DNA from: Pseudomonas lini
GTDB taxonomy: Bacteria > Pseudomonadota > Gammaproteobacteria > Pseudomonadales > Pseudomonadaceae
Direction of reading: 5' to 3'
Assembly: GCF_001042905.1 (NCBI RefSeq)
Contig: NZ_JYLB01000004.1
Coordinates: forward strand, 310,001 to 374,000
Length of the DNA stretch: 64,000 nucleotides
Shown: one piece after another, positions 50,843-59,453 of the stretch
Numbering within the stretch: position 1 is the stretch's first letter
Layout: each line of letters starts with the position of its first letter
Program-made: the position numbers and the translations under genes
The notes under the pieces: model-generated
The model's input: only the letters and a program-made list of their open reading frames with translations
What the model was told of the DNA's origin: nothing
The model's database searches: none

Positions 50843-52383
50843 CGCGCCGCTCCCGGGCCGAACAACGCGCGCCAGCCATCACAGAGTTCCTGTTGCAAAT
50901 GCGCGGGGGGCAATCGATGCCCATAGGCCATGTTCTGCCAGTGCCCAGTGAGGTTTTTACTGAAAGCCAGCAACGCAGGTTGTTGCAATTGTTCAACGCG
51001 CTGAAGAACTTCGCCTTCGGTGTCGGCGGGTTTGAGCGCCATGTTGAAATCGTGCAGCAAGTGGCTGAGCAGGGCGCGATAGAGCAACCCGAGGGCTTCA
51101 CGGGGATTGGTTTGCCAGAGGCTTTCGGCGCTGGCTGCGATGTCGGCGGGCAGGGTTTCGCGGTTGAGGTCCAGGCCGAATGCCTGCTGCGGTAATGGCC
51201 GCGCGACTTTGCGATTTAACGTGGGTCGGCGGCTGACGAAGGCCTGCAGCCAGTCGCGGTAACGCCAGATCAACAGCCCAATGGCACCGATCACTGTGCC
51301 CCACAGCAACACCTCGATCAGGTTGGCCAATACGCCAAAGCGTTGGCTGTCCATCAAGCTGAGCAGCGCCTTCAGCCATGCGGGCGTTTGACCATTGTCC
51401 GCAGTGTTGGGGGCGGGTTTGTCTTCGCCAAAACGATAGCGCGTTACCGTTTCCTTGTTCTTGAAGGGGGGCTGATCGAGGATGGCCTTGATGCTGTCCC
51501 GGGAGGTCTGGCTGGTCAGTGGTTGTTCCAGCAAACGCGGACTGTCCGGCGTGATAACCGGTTCGGCGGCCCAGACGCTTTGCGTCGTCGGCACCAGCAG
51601 GATCGCGGCCAGCAGCAGCGTGACAACCGCGCTGGTCAAGCGTTGGCGCAATCGGCGAAAGACCAGCTCGATATCCCAGGCTTCCAGCCGCGTGCGCCGG
51701 TTCAGATAAAGGCTGAAACCGCAGGCTACATAGATCGGTTCCCAGACAATCAGCACCAGAACGTAAAAGGTATTGGTCAGGTGTTCCAGCCAGCGCCAGT
51801 CTTGGGTGGCGGCGGTGATCAAGGTCTGCCAGCCCCAGTCGAGTTCGACCTGTTGCGGCAAGAGCATGTAGAACAGCACCATCAAGCCGATCCACAGCGC
51901 GGTTTCCAGATGCACGCCGATGATCGTCAGCCACTGGGCGGCACCCGCGTTGCGTTGCAGCAACACGCGCAAACGTTGTTGGCGTTCTTCGCCCGCCAGA
52001 CCTTCGAGTTGCACCACCGGCATCAGAAAACTGCGGCTCAGGCTCAGGCGGCGCCAGGTCAGGCTGGCCAGCAGTTGCGGTTTGAGCAGCCGTGGCCATT
52101 GGTGCAAGGCCTGTTTCAGCGTGGGGGTTTCGCCGAACATGGCTTTGGACAGGATGTACAGCGGCAGCCGATCGAACGCCGGTTTGAGCCACCAAAACAG
52201 GAACACGGCGAGGGAGGGCGAATCCCACAGCAGCAAGGTGAGCAAGGCGAAGACCGGCAAGGTCACGATCGCCCAACTGGTCATCAACAGGCGTCGATGG
52301 CGCTGACTCAGCAGCACTCCCAGGTCCATGGCTTCCCAGGTCGTGCGCGGGCGGATCACCACAGTGGCATCACTCAGGCGCAT
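50839..52383 (-). CDS. DUF4129 domain membrane protein
   Basis: 514 residues with about six hydrophobic helices. The N-terminal half (about 30-265) holds four or five of them, with short charged loops. A periplasmic stretch follows (about 270-345), then another helix (LIEVLLWGTVIGAIGLLIW). The C-terminal DUF4129 part contains PADIAASAESLWQTNPREALGLLYRALLSHL. Members have been compared with transglutaminase-linked membrane proteins, but the role is unknown. It overlaps SpoIIM by 14 bases and DUF4350 by 4. Confidence 0.82.
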   Translation of the reverse strand: MRLSDATVVIRPRTTWEAMDLGVLLSQRHRRLLMTSWAIVTLPVFALLTLLLWDSPSLAVFLFWWLKPAFDRLPLYILSKAMFGETPTLKQALHQWPRLLKPQLLASLTWRRLSLSRSFLMPVVQLEGLAGEERQQRLRVLLQRNAGAAQWLTIIGVHLETALWIGLMVLFYMLLPQQVELDWGWQTLITAATQDWRWLEHLTNTFYVLVLIVWEPIYVACGFSLYLNRRTRLEAWDIELVFRRLRQRLTSAVVTLLLAAILLVPTTQSVWAAEPVITPDSPRLLEQPLTSQTSRDSIKAILDQPPFKNKETVTRYRFGEDKPAPNTADNGQTPAWLKALLSLMDSQRFGVLANLIEVLLWGTVIGAIGLLIWRYRDWLQAFVSRRPTLNRKVARPLPQQAFGLDLNRETLPADIAASAESLWQTNPREALGLLYRALLSHLLHDFNMALKPADTEGEVLQRVEQLQQPALLAFSKNLTGHWQNMAYGHRLPPAHLQQELCDGWRALFGPGAAR

Positions 52384-53347
52384 GGCGAGTCCGTCCGGCG
52401 AACAGCAGATAAGTCGCCACCAGGCACCAGAGCGCTGCGCCGACCAGGTATTTGGTCAGCGGCGCGAGCCCGGTCCGCGACGACCAGTAGGCTTCGATAA
52501 ACGCCGCAATCAGCAGAAACAGCATGACCCCGCAAATCAGCAACACGCTCTTGCGCGCTGCCAGTTGCAGGGCTTCGGCGCGGGGCAAACGCCCCGGCGC
52601 GATCAAGGCCCAGCCCAGTTGCAGGCCTGCGGCGCCAGCCAGGGCAATGGCGCTCAGTTCGAAGGCGCCATGGCCAATCACGAACGACCAGAAGGTTTGC
52701 CCATAGCCGATGTGCGTCAGGTGCCCGGCCACCGCACCGATCATCAACCCGTTGAAGAACAGGAAAAACGCGCTACCCAAGCCAAACAGCAAACCGCTGG
52801 CGAAGGTCTGAAAGGCGATGCCGATGTTGTGCATAATGTAGTAACCGAACATCACCCAGTCTTCACTGGCCGCCCGTTCGGCCGAACGTCCCAGGTGGCC
52901 GGCGACGGGGTCGTACATGCTTTGCATCTCACTGACCTGCTCGGCCGGGATCAGGTTGTAGATCAGGTCCGGGAACAGATATACCAGCAACGCGAAGCCG
53001 ATCAGGCTGCCAAAAAACATCAGGCTGGCGGCAAGCACGAAACGCCACTGCTCACGCACCAGTCGCGGGAAATCGGCGAGGATGAAACTCAACACGTTGG
53101 CACCCAGTCGACTGCGATGCCGATAAAGCTGTTGATGCCCGCGCAGTACCTGTTGCTGCAATGAGTCGATCAAGAAACTGCTGTAGCCGCGCTCCTGAGC
53201 CAGGGCCAGGTGTTGGCAGATCCGTCGATAATCGCCGGGGAAACTGGCGACTCCAGAGGCGCTCTTGCCTCGTTCCAGCCGTTCAAGCATGAGTGCAAAC
53301 TGCTCCCATTCGGCGCTGTGGCGACTTTCGAACAGGCTTTGCTTCAT
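52370..53347 (-). CDS. SpoIIM-like (stage II sporulation protein M family) membrane protein
   Basis: 325 residues. A cytoplasmic N-terminal region (1-100) precedes five or six membrane helices. A helix near 103-125 (FVLAASLMFFGSLIGFALLVY) is followed by the family-defining FASGLLFGLGSAFFLFFNGLMIGAVAGHL and FVIGHGAFELSAIALAGAAGLQLG (about 180-250). Pseudomonas does not sporulate; this family recurs in MoxR-type operons in many bacteria with no known task. It starts in an ATGA overlap with the RDD gene. Confidence 0.85.
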   Translation of the reverse strand: MKQSLFESRHSAEWEQFALMLERLERGKSASGVASFPGDYRRICQHLALAQERGYSSFLIDSLQQQVLRGHQQLYRHRSRLGANVLSFILADFPRLVREQWRFVLAASLMFFGSLIGFALLVYLFPDLIYNLIPAEQVSEMQSMYDPVAGHLGRSAERAASEDWVMFGYYIMHNIGIAFQTFASGLLFGLGSAFFLFFNGLMIGAVAGHLTHIGYGQTFWSFVIGHGAFELSAIALAGAAGLQLGWALIAPGRLPRAEALQLAARKSVLLICGVMLFLLIAAFIEAYWSSRTGLAPLTKYLVGAALWCLVATYLLFAGRTRHAPE

Positions 53348-54069
53348 GTGGGACCCAACAGGCCACGGGCGATGCCGTTGAGTTCGGCCTTGGCCTGTGG
53401 CTTCGATACCTGCAACGGTTGCGCGAGTATCGAGGCGAGCTCGTTGGCCCGCGCCTCGGAGAGTTCACCTTGGCGTTCGGCAAACCCGAGGATGGCGCGT
53501 TGCTCGGTCAGCGTCAGCGCGAAGGCTGCACGCCGCGGTGGGACGTCGGGCAACTGCGGTCGGGTGAGCGGTTGTTCGCGGTAGATCACCAGCGTACCGG
53601 CGGCCAGGTCGCCGAGGCGTTTGAAGGAGGGATGTTGCAGGCAGCTGATCGCCCCGAGAAAGTAGCCGAACGGCAACATGTCGACAAATCGCAACAGGTT
53701 GCGCAACAAGGACGCGGACCAGCCGATCGGCGTGCCATCGTCATGCACTACGCGCAACCCCATCCATTGCTTGCCCGGCGAGCGGCCCTGATTGAGCACC
53801 TCGAACAGCACCATGTACCACCAGCTCACCACGAACAGCAAAATCGAGCCAAGCCCTGCACCGAGTTTTCCCAGAAACGCCAACACCATAAACAGCAGGC
53901 CCAGGATCAAACCGCGCAGACCCAGGTCGATGGCGAACGCCAGCGCACGTACCATCAACCCGGCCGGACGCAGTGGCAAGTCGATGCCTTCGGGCGTTTC
54001 GACGTGATACCGCGTGTCCAGTGGCGGGGCCAGCGTCGCGTTCCTTTGCAGTGCTGTGGTCTCGAGCAT
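53344..54069 (-). CDS. RDD family membrane protein
   Basis: 241-residue inner-membrane protein and probable first gene of the six-gene moxR operon. The RDD core shows GLMVRALAFAIDLGLRGLIL (the R and D of the family name), then SWWYMVLFEVLNQGRSPGKQWMGLRVVHDDG and LLRFVDMLPFGYFLGAISCL. ATG 54069 has AAGG six bases upstream; the TTG at 54075 abuts that site. The promoter should lie in the 170 bases between this gene and the divergent sbcB. Confidence 0.88.
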   Translation of the reverse strand: MLETTALQRNATLAPPLDTRYHVETPEGIDLPLRPAGLMVRALAFAIDLGLRGLILGLLFMVLAFLGKLGAGLGSILLFVVSWWYMVLFEVLNQGRSPGKQWMGLRVVHDDGTPIGWSASLLRNLLRFVDMLPFGYFLGAISCLQHPSFKRLGDLAAGTLVIYREQPLTRPQLPDVPPRRAAFALTLTEQRAILGFAERQGELSEARANELASILAQPLQVSKPQAKAELNGIARGLLGPT

Positions 54070-54239
54070 GGGCAACCTTGATGTGGCCTGGTCCGTCGGA
54101 TGCTAGCAGCCTCTCGGGGGAAAACGACATAACTATGTATTGCACAGTGCGTGGTCAGAGATGATTGAATGACAAGATTGCTGGTCGGGGCGCCGTGTGT
54201 GCGCCTAGACTTCGCCGGTCTTCAGTTCAGGAACAACCC

Positions 54240-55670
54240 GTGACCTCGATCTTCTGGTACGACTATGAAACCACTGGCATCAACCCCCGTTGCGACCGCC
54301 CGCTGCAAGTGGCGGGGATTCGCACCGACTTCGATCTCAATGAAATAGACGAACCGGTCAATCTCTACTGCCAGCCCAGCGACGACATCCTGCCTCATCC
54401 GGCGGCGTGCGCGATCACCGGTATTACGCCCGGCTGTCTGGCTGAACGGGGTTTGAGCGAAGCCGATTTCATGACACGGGTTCATGCCCAACTGGCGGCG
54501 CCGGGCACTTGTGGGGCCGGGTACAACACGCTGCGTTTTGACGACGAGATGACCCGTTACAGCCTGTATCGAAACTTTTTCGATCCTTATGCACGGGAGT
54601 GGCAGGGCGGCAACAGCCGCTGGGACTTGATCGATGTGGTGCGCGCAGCCTATGCCTTGCGTCCCGATGGCCTTGTCTGGCCCAAGGACGACGAAGGGCG
54701 AGTCACGCTCAAACTTGAACGTCTGACCGCCGCTAATGGCATCGATCACGGGCATGCACACGAGGCGCTGTCGGATGTTCGCGCCACCATCGCCCTGGCG
54801 CGTCTGATTCGGGAAAAACAGCCGAAGTTGTATGACTGGCTGTTTCAACTGCGAAGTAAACAAAAGGTCATGGATCAAATTCGGCTGTTGCAGCCGATGG
54901 TGCATATTTCCGGGCGCTTCTCGGCTGCCCGCAGCTATGTGGGGGTGGTGCTGCCGTTGGCCTGGCATCCACGTAATCGCAACGCGCTGATTGTCTGTGA
55001 CCTGCACCTGGACCCTCAGGGGTTGCTTGAGCTGGATGCCGAAACCTTGCGTCAGCGGCTTTATACCCGTCGCGATGTCTTGGCCGAAGGTGAACTGCCG
55101 GTGCCGCTCAAGCTCATACACATCAACAAGTGCCCGGTAGTGGCGCCGTTATCGGTACTTCGTCCTCTGGACCAGCAACGTTTGGGACTGGATATGGCGC
55201 TTTATCAGGAGCGGGCGCTGCGGCTAAGTGACGCACAACAAGTTTGGCGAGATAAAGTGTCAGACATTTACTCCAGCGACGATTTCTCTCCGAGCCAAGA
55301 CCCCGAGCAACAGTTATACGACGGTTTTATCGGTGATCGGGACCGGCGTCTATGTGAGCAAGTCAGAGCCGCCGACCCTGCGCAATTAGCACAAGAACAG
55401 TGGCCTTTTGATGATGAACGTTTGCCTGAATTATTGTTTCGTTATCGCGCACGCAACTTTCCCGATACGTTGAGCCTGGAAGAGCAAGAACGCTGGCGAA
55501 TATTCTGTCAGAAACGTTTGTGTGCACCTGAGTGGGGCGCGCCAAATACGCTGGATAGTTTTCTGGAGGTGGCGGCTCAATTGATGACTAGTGCTACATC
55601 GTTTCAGCGAGAGGTTCTGGATGAATGGCAGAATCATGTCCAGACATTACGCAAACGTTTGAGTCTTTGA
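54240..55670 (+). CDS. sbcB: Exodeoxyribonuclease I
   Basis: 476-residue 3'-5' single-strand DNA exonuclease used in recombination and mismatch repair; E. coli ExoI has 475 residues. DEDDh catalytic motifs are visible: FWYDYETTG near the N-terminus, GYNTLRFDDEMTRY, and HGHAHEALSDVRATIALARL with the last His and Asp. The SH3-like and C-terminal helical domains follow. The start is the GTG at 54240, preceded by AGGA at spacing 7; the ORF runs upstream to 54165 but residues before GTG are not conserved-looking. Neighbouring mvaT confirms PA4316-PA4315 order. Confidence 0.93.
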   Translation: MTSIFWYDYETTGINPRCDRPLQVAGIRTDFDLNEIDEPVNLYCQPSDDILPHPAACAITGITPGCLAERGLSEADFMTRVHAQLAAPGTCGAGYNTLRFDDEMTRYSLYRNFFDPYAREWQGGNSRWDLIDVVRAAYALRPDGLVWPKDDEGRVTLKLERLTAANGIDHGHAHEALSDVRATIALARLIREKQPKLYDWLFQLRSKQKVMDQIRLLQPMVHISGRFSAARSYVGVVLPLAWHPRNRNALIVCDLHLDPQGLLELDAETLRQRLYTRRDVLAEGELPVPLKLIHINKCPVVAPLSVLRPLDQQRLGLDMALYQERALRLSDAQQVWRDKVSDIYSSDDFSPSQDPEQQLYDGFIGDRDRRLCEQVRAADPAQLAQEQWPFDDERLPELLFRYRARNFPDTLSLEEQERWRIFCQKRLCAPEWGAPNTLDSFLEVAAQLMTSATSFQREVLDEWQNHVQTLRKRLSL

Positions 55671-55710
55671 AAACGACAATAATCTGCGCTTGAATTCCAG
55701 GCATAAAAAA

Positions 55711-55730
55711 ACGCCAGCATTTGCTGGCGT
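55711..55730. terminator. Bidirectional terminator between sbcB and mvaT
   Basis: ACGCCAGC-ATTT-GCTGGCGT is a perfect 8-bp stem, flanked by seven A on the left and a T-rich tract on the right, serving both convergent genes. Confidence 0.9.
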
Positions 55731-55768
55731 TCTTTTGGTCGCGGATGAGTCTGCGACACGCTTGCTGC

Positions 55769-56146
55769 TTAGCCCAGCAGGGTAGCCCAGCTTTCAACCA
55801 CGTCACCGCCCCACTTGGCTTTCCACTCTTTCAGAGTCTTGTGGTTGCCACCTTTGGTTTCGATGACTTCGCCGTTGTGCGGGTTTTTGTATTGTTTAAC
55901 TTTGCGAGCACGCTTGGTGCCGGTAGTTTTTACTGCGCCGCCACGTGGAGCCTTGGTTTTGGACTCTGGATCCAACAGCGCGATGATGTCACGCAGGGAT
56001 TTGGAGTATTCGCCCATCAGGGTGCGCAGTTTGCCTTCGAATTCCAGCTCGGTTTGCAGTTTGTCGTCTTGGGACAGATTCTTCAAACGGGCTTGCAGCT
56101 CTTTGATAGCTTCTTCGGTGGCGCGATATTCGTTGATCAAGGACAT
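55769..56146 (-). CDS. mvaT: H-NS-like xenogeneic silencer MvaT
   Basis: 125-residue nucleoid protein that binds AT-rich DNA and silences acquired genes. The N-terminal coiled coil (MSLINEYRATEEAIKELQAR, about 1-60) oligomerises, and the C-terminal domain contains the AT-pincer GGNHKTLKEWKAKWG (about 100-115). ATG 56146 has AAGG eight bases upstream; the ORF extension to 56218 is non-coding. The AT-rich head of the Tc island (31260-31970) would be a natural target, although that is only inference. The 5' region 56150-56300 is itself AT-rich, fitting autoregulation. Confidence 0.95.
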   Translation of the reverse strand: MSLINEYRATEEAIKELQARLKNLSQDDKLQTELEFEGKLRTLMGEYSKSLRDIIALLDPESKTKAPRGGAVKTTGTKRARKVKQYKNPHNGEVIETKGGNHKTLKEWKAKWGGDVVESWATLLG

Positions 56147-56473
56147 GAGGACTACCTTATGTTGGGCGCTGGATGGCAGGGTGACAGTGCGACAATAATA
56201 GTCAGGGTGTTTCATCAAGTAAACATTTAACCGGAGTTTTATTTAAATTAGTTGCGGCATAGGACACACATTGGAGTGACAGTTAAATAGCGTCACAAAT
56301 ATTCACAGTTGAGCTCTTGAAGATTGCCCGCAAGAACACCATCGCGTGGGGCAGCCTGGTGCTTGCAGAACCTGTACCGGACCTGCGGGCAAAGCCAAAC
56401 GTCATCAATACTGCAGTTTTGCTGCGTAATCGCTAGAATAGCGGCCTTTGCGAAGTTCTGGAGTTTCCCCCTC

Positions 56474-57322
56474 ATGCGCACTTTTCGGCTAGTGATTGCT
56501 TGCCCGGACCGCGTCGGCATCGTTGCTAAAGTCAGTAACTTTCTGGCGTCACATAACGGCTGGATCACTGAAGCGAGCCATCACTCGGATAATCTCAGTG
56601 GCTGGTTCTTCATGCGTCACGAAATTCGTGCCGATTCGCTGCCTTTCGGTATCGAAGCCTTTCGCGAAGCGTTTGCACCGATTGCCGAAGAGTTCTCGAT
56701 GGACTGGCGCATCACCGATACCGAGCAGAAGAAACGCGTGGTGTTGATGGCCAGCCGCGAATCTCACTGCCTGGCCGACTTGCTGCACCGCTGGCACAGC
56801 GACGAACTGGACTGTGAAATCGCCTGCGTGATTTCCAACCATGATGATTTGCGCAGCATGGTCGAGTGGCACGGTATTCCTTATTACCATGTGCCGGTCA
56901 ACCCACAGAACAAGGAGCCGGCCTTCGCCGAAGTCTCGCGTCTGGTTAAGCAGCACGAGGCCGAAGTGGTGGTACTTGCCCGTTACATGCAGATTCTGCC
57001 GCCCGAGTTGTGCAGCGAATACGCCCATAAAGTCATCAATATTCATCACAGCTTCTTGCCGTCGTTTGTCGGCGCCAAGCCGTATCACCAGGCTTCGATG
57101 CGCGGTGTGAAGTTGATCGGCGCCACTTGCCACTATGTCACCGAAGAGCTGGACGCCGGTCCGATCATCGAGCAAGACGTAGTGCGCGTGAGTCACAGCG
57201 ATAGTATTGAAGACATGGTGCGCTTCGGCCGTGACGTCGAGAAAATGGTGCTGGCCCGTGGTCTGCGTTATCACCTGGAAGACCGGGTGCTGGTGCATGG
57301 CAACAAAACCGTCGTGTTCTGA
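56474..57322 (+). CDS. purU: Formyltetrahydrofolate deformylase
   Basis: 282-residue cytoplasmic enzyme hydrolysing 10-formyl-THF to formate and THF, balancing one-carbon pools and purine synthesis. The N-terminal ACT domain (1-80, RLVIACPDRVGIVAKVSNFL) senses metabolites. The formyltransferase-fold domain has the catalytic Asn-Ile-His in VINIHHSFLPSF and Asp in GATCHYVTEELDAGPIIEQ. ATG 56474 is the first codon of the recognisable domain; the ORF before it overlaps the mvaT-purU promoter region. Order mvaT-purU matches PA4315-PA4314. Confidence 0.94.
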   Translation: MRTFRLVIACPDRVGIVAKVSNFLASHNGWITEASHHSDNLSGWFFMRHEIRADSLPFGIEAFREAFAPIAEEFSMDWRITDTEQKKRVVLMASRESHCLADLLHRWHSDELDCEIACVISNHDDLRSMVEWHGIPYYHVPVNPQNKEPAFAEVSRLVKQHEAEVVVLARYMQILPPELCSEYAHKVINIHHSFLPSFVGAKPYHQASMRGVKLIGATCHYVTEELDAGPIIEQDVVRVSHSDSIEDMVRFGRDVEKMVLARGLRYHLEDRVLVHGNKTVVF

Positions 57323-57342
57323 TAGCCATACGGTTGAAATTC

Positions 57343-57377
57343 GAAGGGCCTGAGCGTTCAATCGTTGCAGGCCCTTC
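57343..57377 (+). terminator. Probable terminator of purU
   Basis: GAAGGGCCTG and CAGGCCCTTC form a perfect 10-bp stem around a 15-base loop, followed by TCCGTTTCTG. The T-tract is modest. Confidence 0.65.
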
Positions 57378-57397
57378 TCCGTTTCTGCACTGAGCAC

Positions 57398-57661
57398 ATG
57401 ACTATGGCCGATCCACTGGACAAAGCTGTTTCCAAGGCACCCGCCACATTGGGTGAGGGCTGTTTGAGTCGCTATGACCCGGATGACCTGAGCCCCGAAG
57501 ACGGCACGGAATTTCCCGGTGCTGCCGAGTTGTGGGAGCAGTTAAGTGGCGAGGGGGCTTGCCCCCGTTCGGCGGCGCAGCCGTCGCAGGGTTTGCCTGA
57601 ACGAATGCCGGGGGCCGCTTCGCAGCCCAACGGGGGCAAGCCCCCTCGCCACAGTGTGTAG
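57398..57661 (+). CDS. Small hypothetical protein with a REP-encoded tail
   Basis: 87 codons starting MTMADPLDKAVSKAPATLGE. The first 50 residues look like real protein (acidic middle YDPDDLSPEDGTEFPG), but from about residue 51 the frame runs through the REP element at 57546-57652, so the last 37 residues are translated repeat. Either the gene has been extended by REP insertion into its 3' end or this is a decayed small ORF. No family recognised, and there is no strong ribosome site. Confidence 0.4.
   Translation: MTMADPLDKAVSKAPATLGEGCLSRYDPDDLSPEDGTEFPGAAELWEQLSGEGACPRSAAQPSQGLPERMPGAASQPNGGKPPRHSV
57546..57652. repeat. REP palindrome pair, GTGGCGAGGGGGCTTGCCCC family
   Basis: Arms at 57546-57570 and 57628-57652, same family as 24493-24650. 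A single half-element of the GTAGGAGTTGCC family follows at 57658-57686 and touches the 3' end of the next minus-strand gene. Confidence 0.88.
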
Positions 57662-57684
57662 GAGTTGCCAAAGGCTGCGATCTT

Positions 57685-58680
57685 TTAAGCCTGTTTGAGC
57701 TTCATCAACTTCCTGAGCAATGGCCGCCCTAGCATCAGTAAAAACACCGGGCCACCGACCACCAGGTAGAAGTAATAGGTCACTGTCCGCCAGATCAGAA
57801 TCGCCGCCGCCGCGGTGGATTTCCCGACCATGGGCGCCAGCAGCGCCGCCGATGTCAATTCCGCCGCCCCGGCACCGCCCGGCAACAGGCTGAACTGCCC
57901 CGCACTCAGCGACAGCATCTGGATCAGAAAGCACCAGGCCCACTGTAAATCCACGCCCAGCCCACGCAACGCCAGATACAACACGCTATAGCGCAAGAGC
58001 CAATGCAGGCAGGTCAGTGCAAACACTGTGATCAACGTCTGAAAGGGCAACTTCAATGTGTCAGTAAAGGCCGCCAGAAAGTGCAGGAGCTTTCGCGCCC
58101 AGCGCATCCGGGTGGTGCCTTTGACATTGAGGCGAGCGAGCAACCGACCACTCAGACGAATCAGCGAGCGGTGGTAGCGAGCCGCTAATACGCAACTGAA
58201 CAACCCGCCGAACATTGAGATGGCGCTGACCGTCAGCAGCCATTCCATGCGCTGACTGAGATGCTGGAACAGTGCGTAAATCAGAATCCCGCTCAGCGCG
58301 CAGAGAAAAAACAGCAGATCGCTCAACTGATCCATGGCGAACACGGCGCTGCCCCTGGCCGGCCGCACGCCGTGACGTGCCAGCAGCGCCATGATGGTCA
58401 GCGGTCCGCCACTGCCGCCGGGGGTGGCGCAGTAGGCGAACTCGGCGGACATGACCACCCCAAGGCTTTTGAAGCGACTGACCTTGCCGCACTGATCCCC
58501 CAACAGCAGGCGCAAGCGCTGGGTGTTGAGCATCCAGCAGAGCAGGATCATGCCGAACATGATCAGCAGCCATTTCAGCGGAAAGCTTTGCAACCGCGAC
58601 CATGTCTCTCCGCCGCCCAGCAACGACGGGATGAGCACCGCAGCGAGCAGGGCGACGACCAGCAGAATCCCGCGGCTCAT
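57685..58680 (-). CDS. Flippase-like UPF0104/YbhN-type membrane protein
   Basis: 331-residue integral membrane protein with about eight hydrophobic helices, like the LPG-synthase transmembrane region family. Family hallmarks include VMSAEFAYCATPGGSGGPLTIMALLARHG (about 92-120) and the later SLSAGQFSLLPGGAGAAELTSAALL (about 253-278). Such proteins are thought to move lipids or glycolipids. It starts in an ATGA overlap with the deacetylase gene, the last of a three-gene unit. A lipid-linked glycan or glycolipid pathway is plausible but not proven. Confidence 0.8.
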   Translation of the reverse strand: MSRGILLVVALLAAVLIPSLLGGGETWSRLQSFPLKWLLIMFGMILLCWMLNTQRLRLLLGDQCGKVSRFKSLGVVMSAEFAYCATPGGSGGPLTIMALLARHGVRPARGSAVFAMDQLSDLLFFLCALSGILIYALFQHLSQRMEWLLTVSAISMFGGLFSCVLAARYHRSLIRLSGRLLARLNVKGTTRMRWARKLLHFLAAFTDTLKLPFQTLITVFALTCLHWLLRYSVLYLALRGLGVDLQWAWCFLIQMLSLSAGQFSLLPGGAGAAELTSAALLAPMVGKSTAAAAILIWRTVTYYFYLVVGGPVFLLMLGRPLLRKLMKLKQA

Positions 58681-59453
58681 GCGGCGCGACCGATGGGGTC
58701 GCGTTGCTGTGCCAGCCAGTTGGCCTTGGTCATCGGCACACGGCCCTCGTCGAGCAAGCGCTTGAGGGTTTGCAGCCAGTAGTGACGCGAGAACTCATGG
58801 CGCATGTCCACGGGGTGCAGGCCAAGACGGATCACCGGCGCCTGGCGCCAGCGTTGTTCGCGCTGATCGCTGACGATTTTCGACAGACCGCGACGCCAGG
58901 CGCTGCGCGCGCTCCAGACCAGGCACGGAGCATCGATCGCGGTGAAATCCGGCAATCGATACAGATGCTGCGAGTCGCTGGTGTAGCGCAGCGGTAACTG
59001 GCGCAACGCCTGGCGGGTGCCTTCGCTCATTAACCAGGCCGGAGCGACGAAACCTTGCAATGGCCAGTTGTAGCGGTGGAACACCTCGATTCCGGCACGC
59101 AGGCGGGTGAGGGCGGCGGCCTCTGACAGGTCGTAGAACTCGCCTTCATGGGTGTAGATTCGGCGCATGAACCAGTCTCGGGGAGTGAGGGGGATAGGTC
59201 CTTCATCGCAATGGAAGTAACCGTGCAGTGCCAGTTCGTCGCCGCGAGCGACCCGGCGGGTCAGCAAACGTCGAAACGCCGGATACGCGGTCAGGTCATT
59301 ATGTTTGTGGAAATTCGGCACCACCAGCCAAGTGATCGGCACCTCACCCAGCGCGTCGACGGTTTCGACGAAGGTTTGGTAATCGGGCCAGGTTTGCGGC
59401 GCAACGTCGTGTAATACCAGTAACAGGCTGGGCGCGTTCATGGGCTCAACCAT
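58677..59453 (-). CDS. Polysaccharide deacetylase-like protein (DUF2334)
   Basis: 258-residue cytoplasmic-type protein of the NodB/DUF2334 barrel class. Metal-site motifs appear as LLVLHDVAPQTW (His-Asp) near the start and GDELALHGYFHCDEG (about 90-105). LHPVDMRHEFSRHYWL lies near the C-terminus. Relatives remove acetyl or other acyl groups from glycans. The chosen ATG 59453 overlaps the glycosyltransferase stop; ATG 59441 gives MNAPSLLL and is equally possible, since neither has a clear ribosome site. Confidence 0.78.
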   Translation of the reverse strand: MVEPMNAPSLLLVLHDVAPQTWPDYQTFVETVDALGEVPITWLVVPNFHKHNDLTAYPAFRRLLTRRVARGDELALHGYFHCDEGPIPLTPRDWFMRRIYTHEGEFYDLSEAAALTRLRAGIEVFHRYNWPLQGFVAPAWLMSEGTRQALRQLPLRYTSDSQHLYRLPDFTAIDAPCLVWSARSAWRRGLSKIVSDQREQRWRQAPVIRLGLHPVDMRHEFSRHYWLQTLKRLLDEGRVPMTKANWLAQQRDPIGRAA

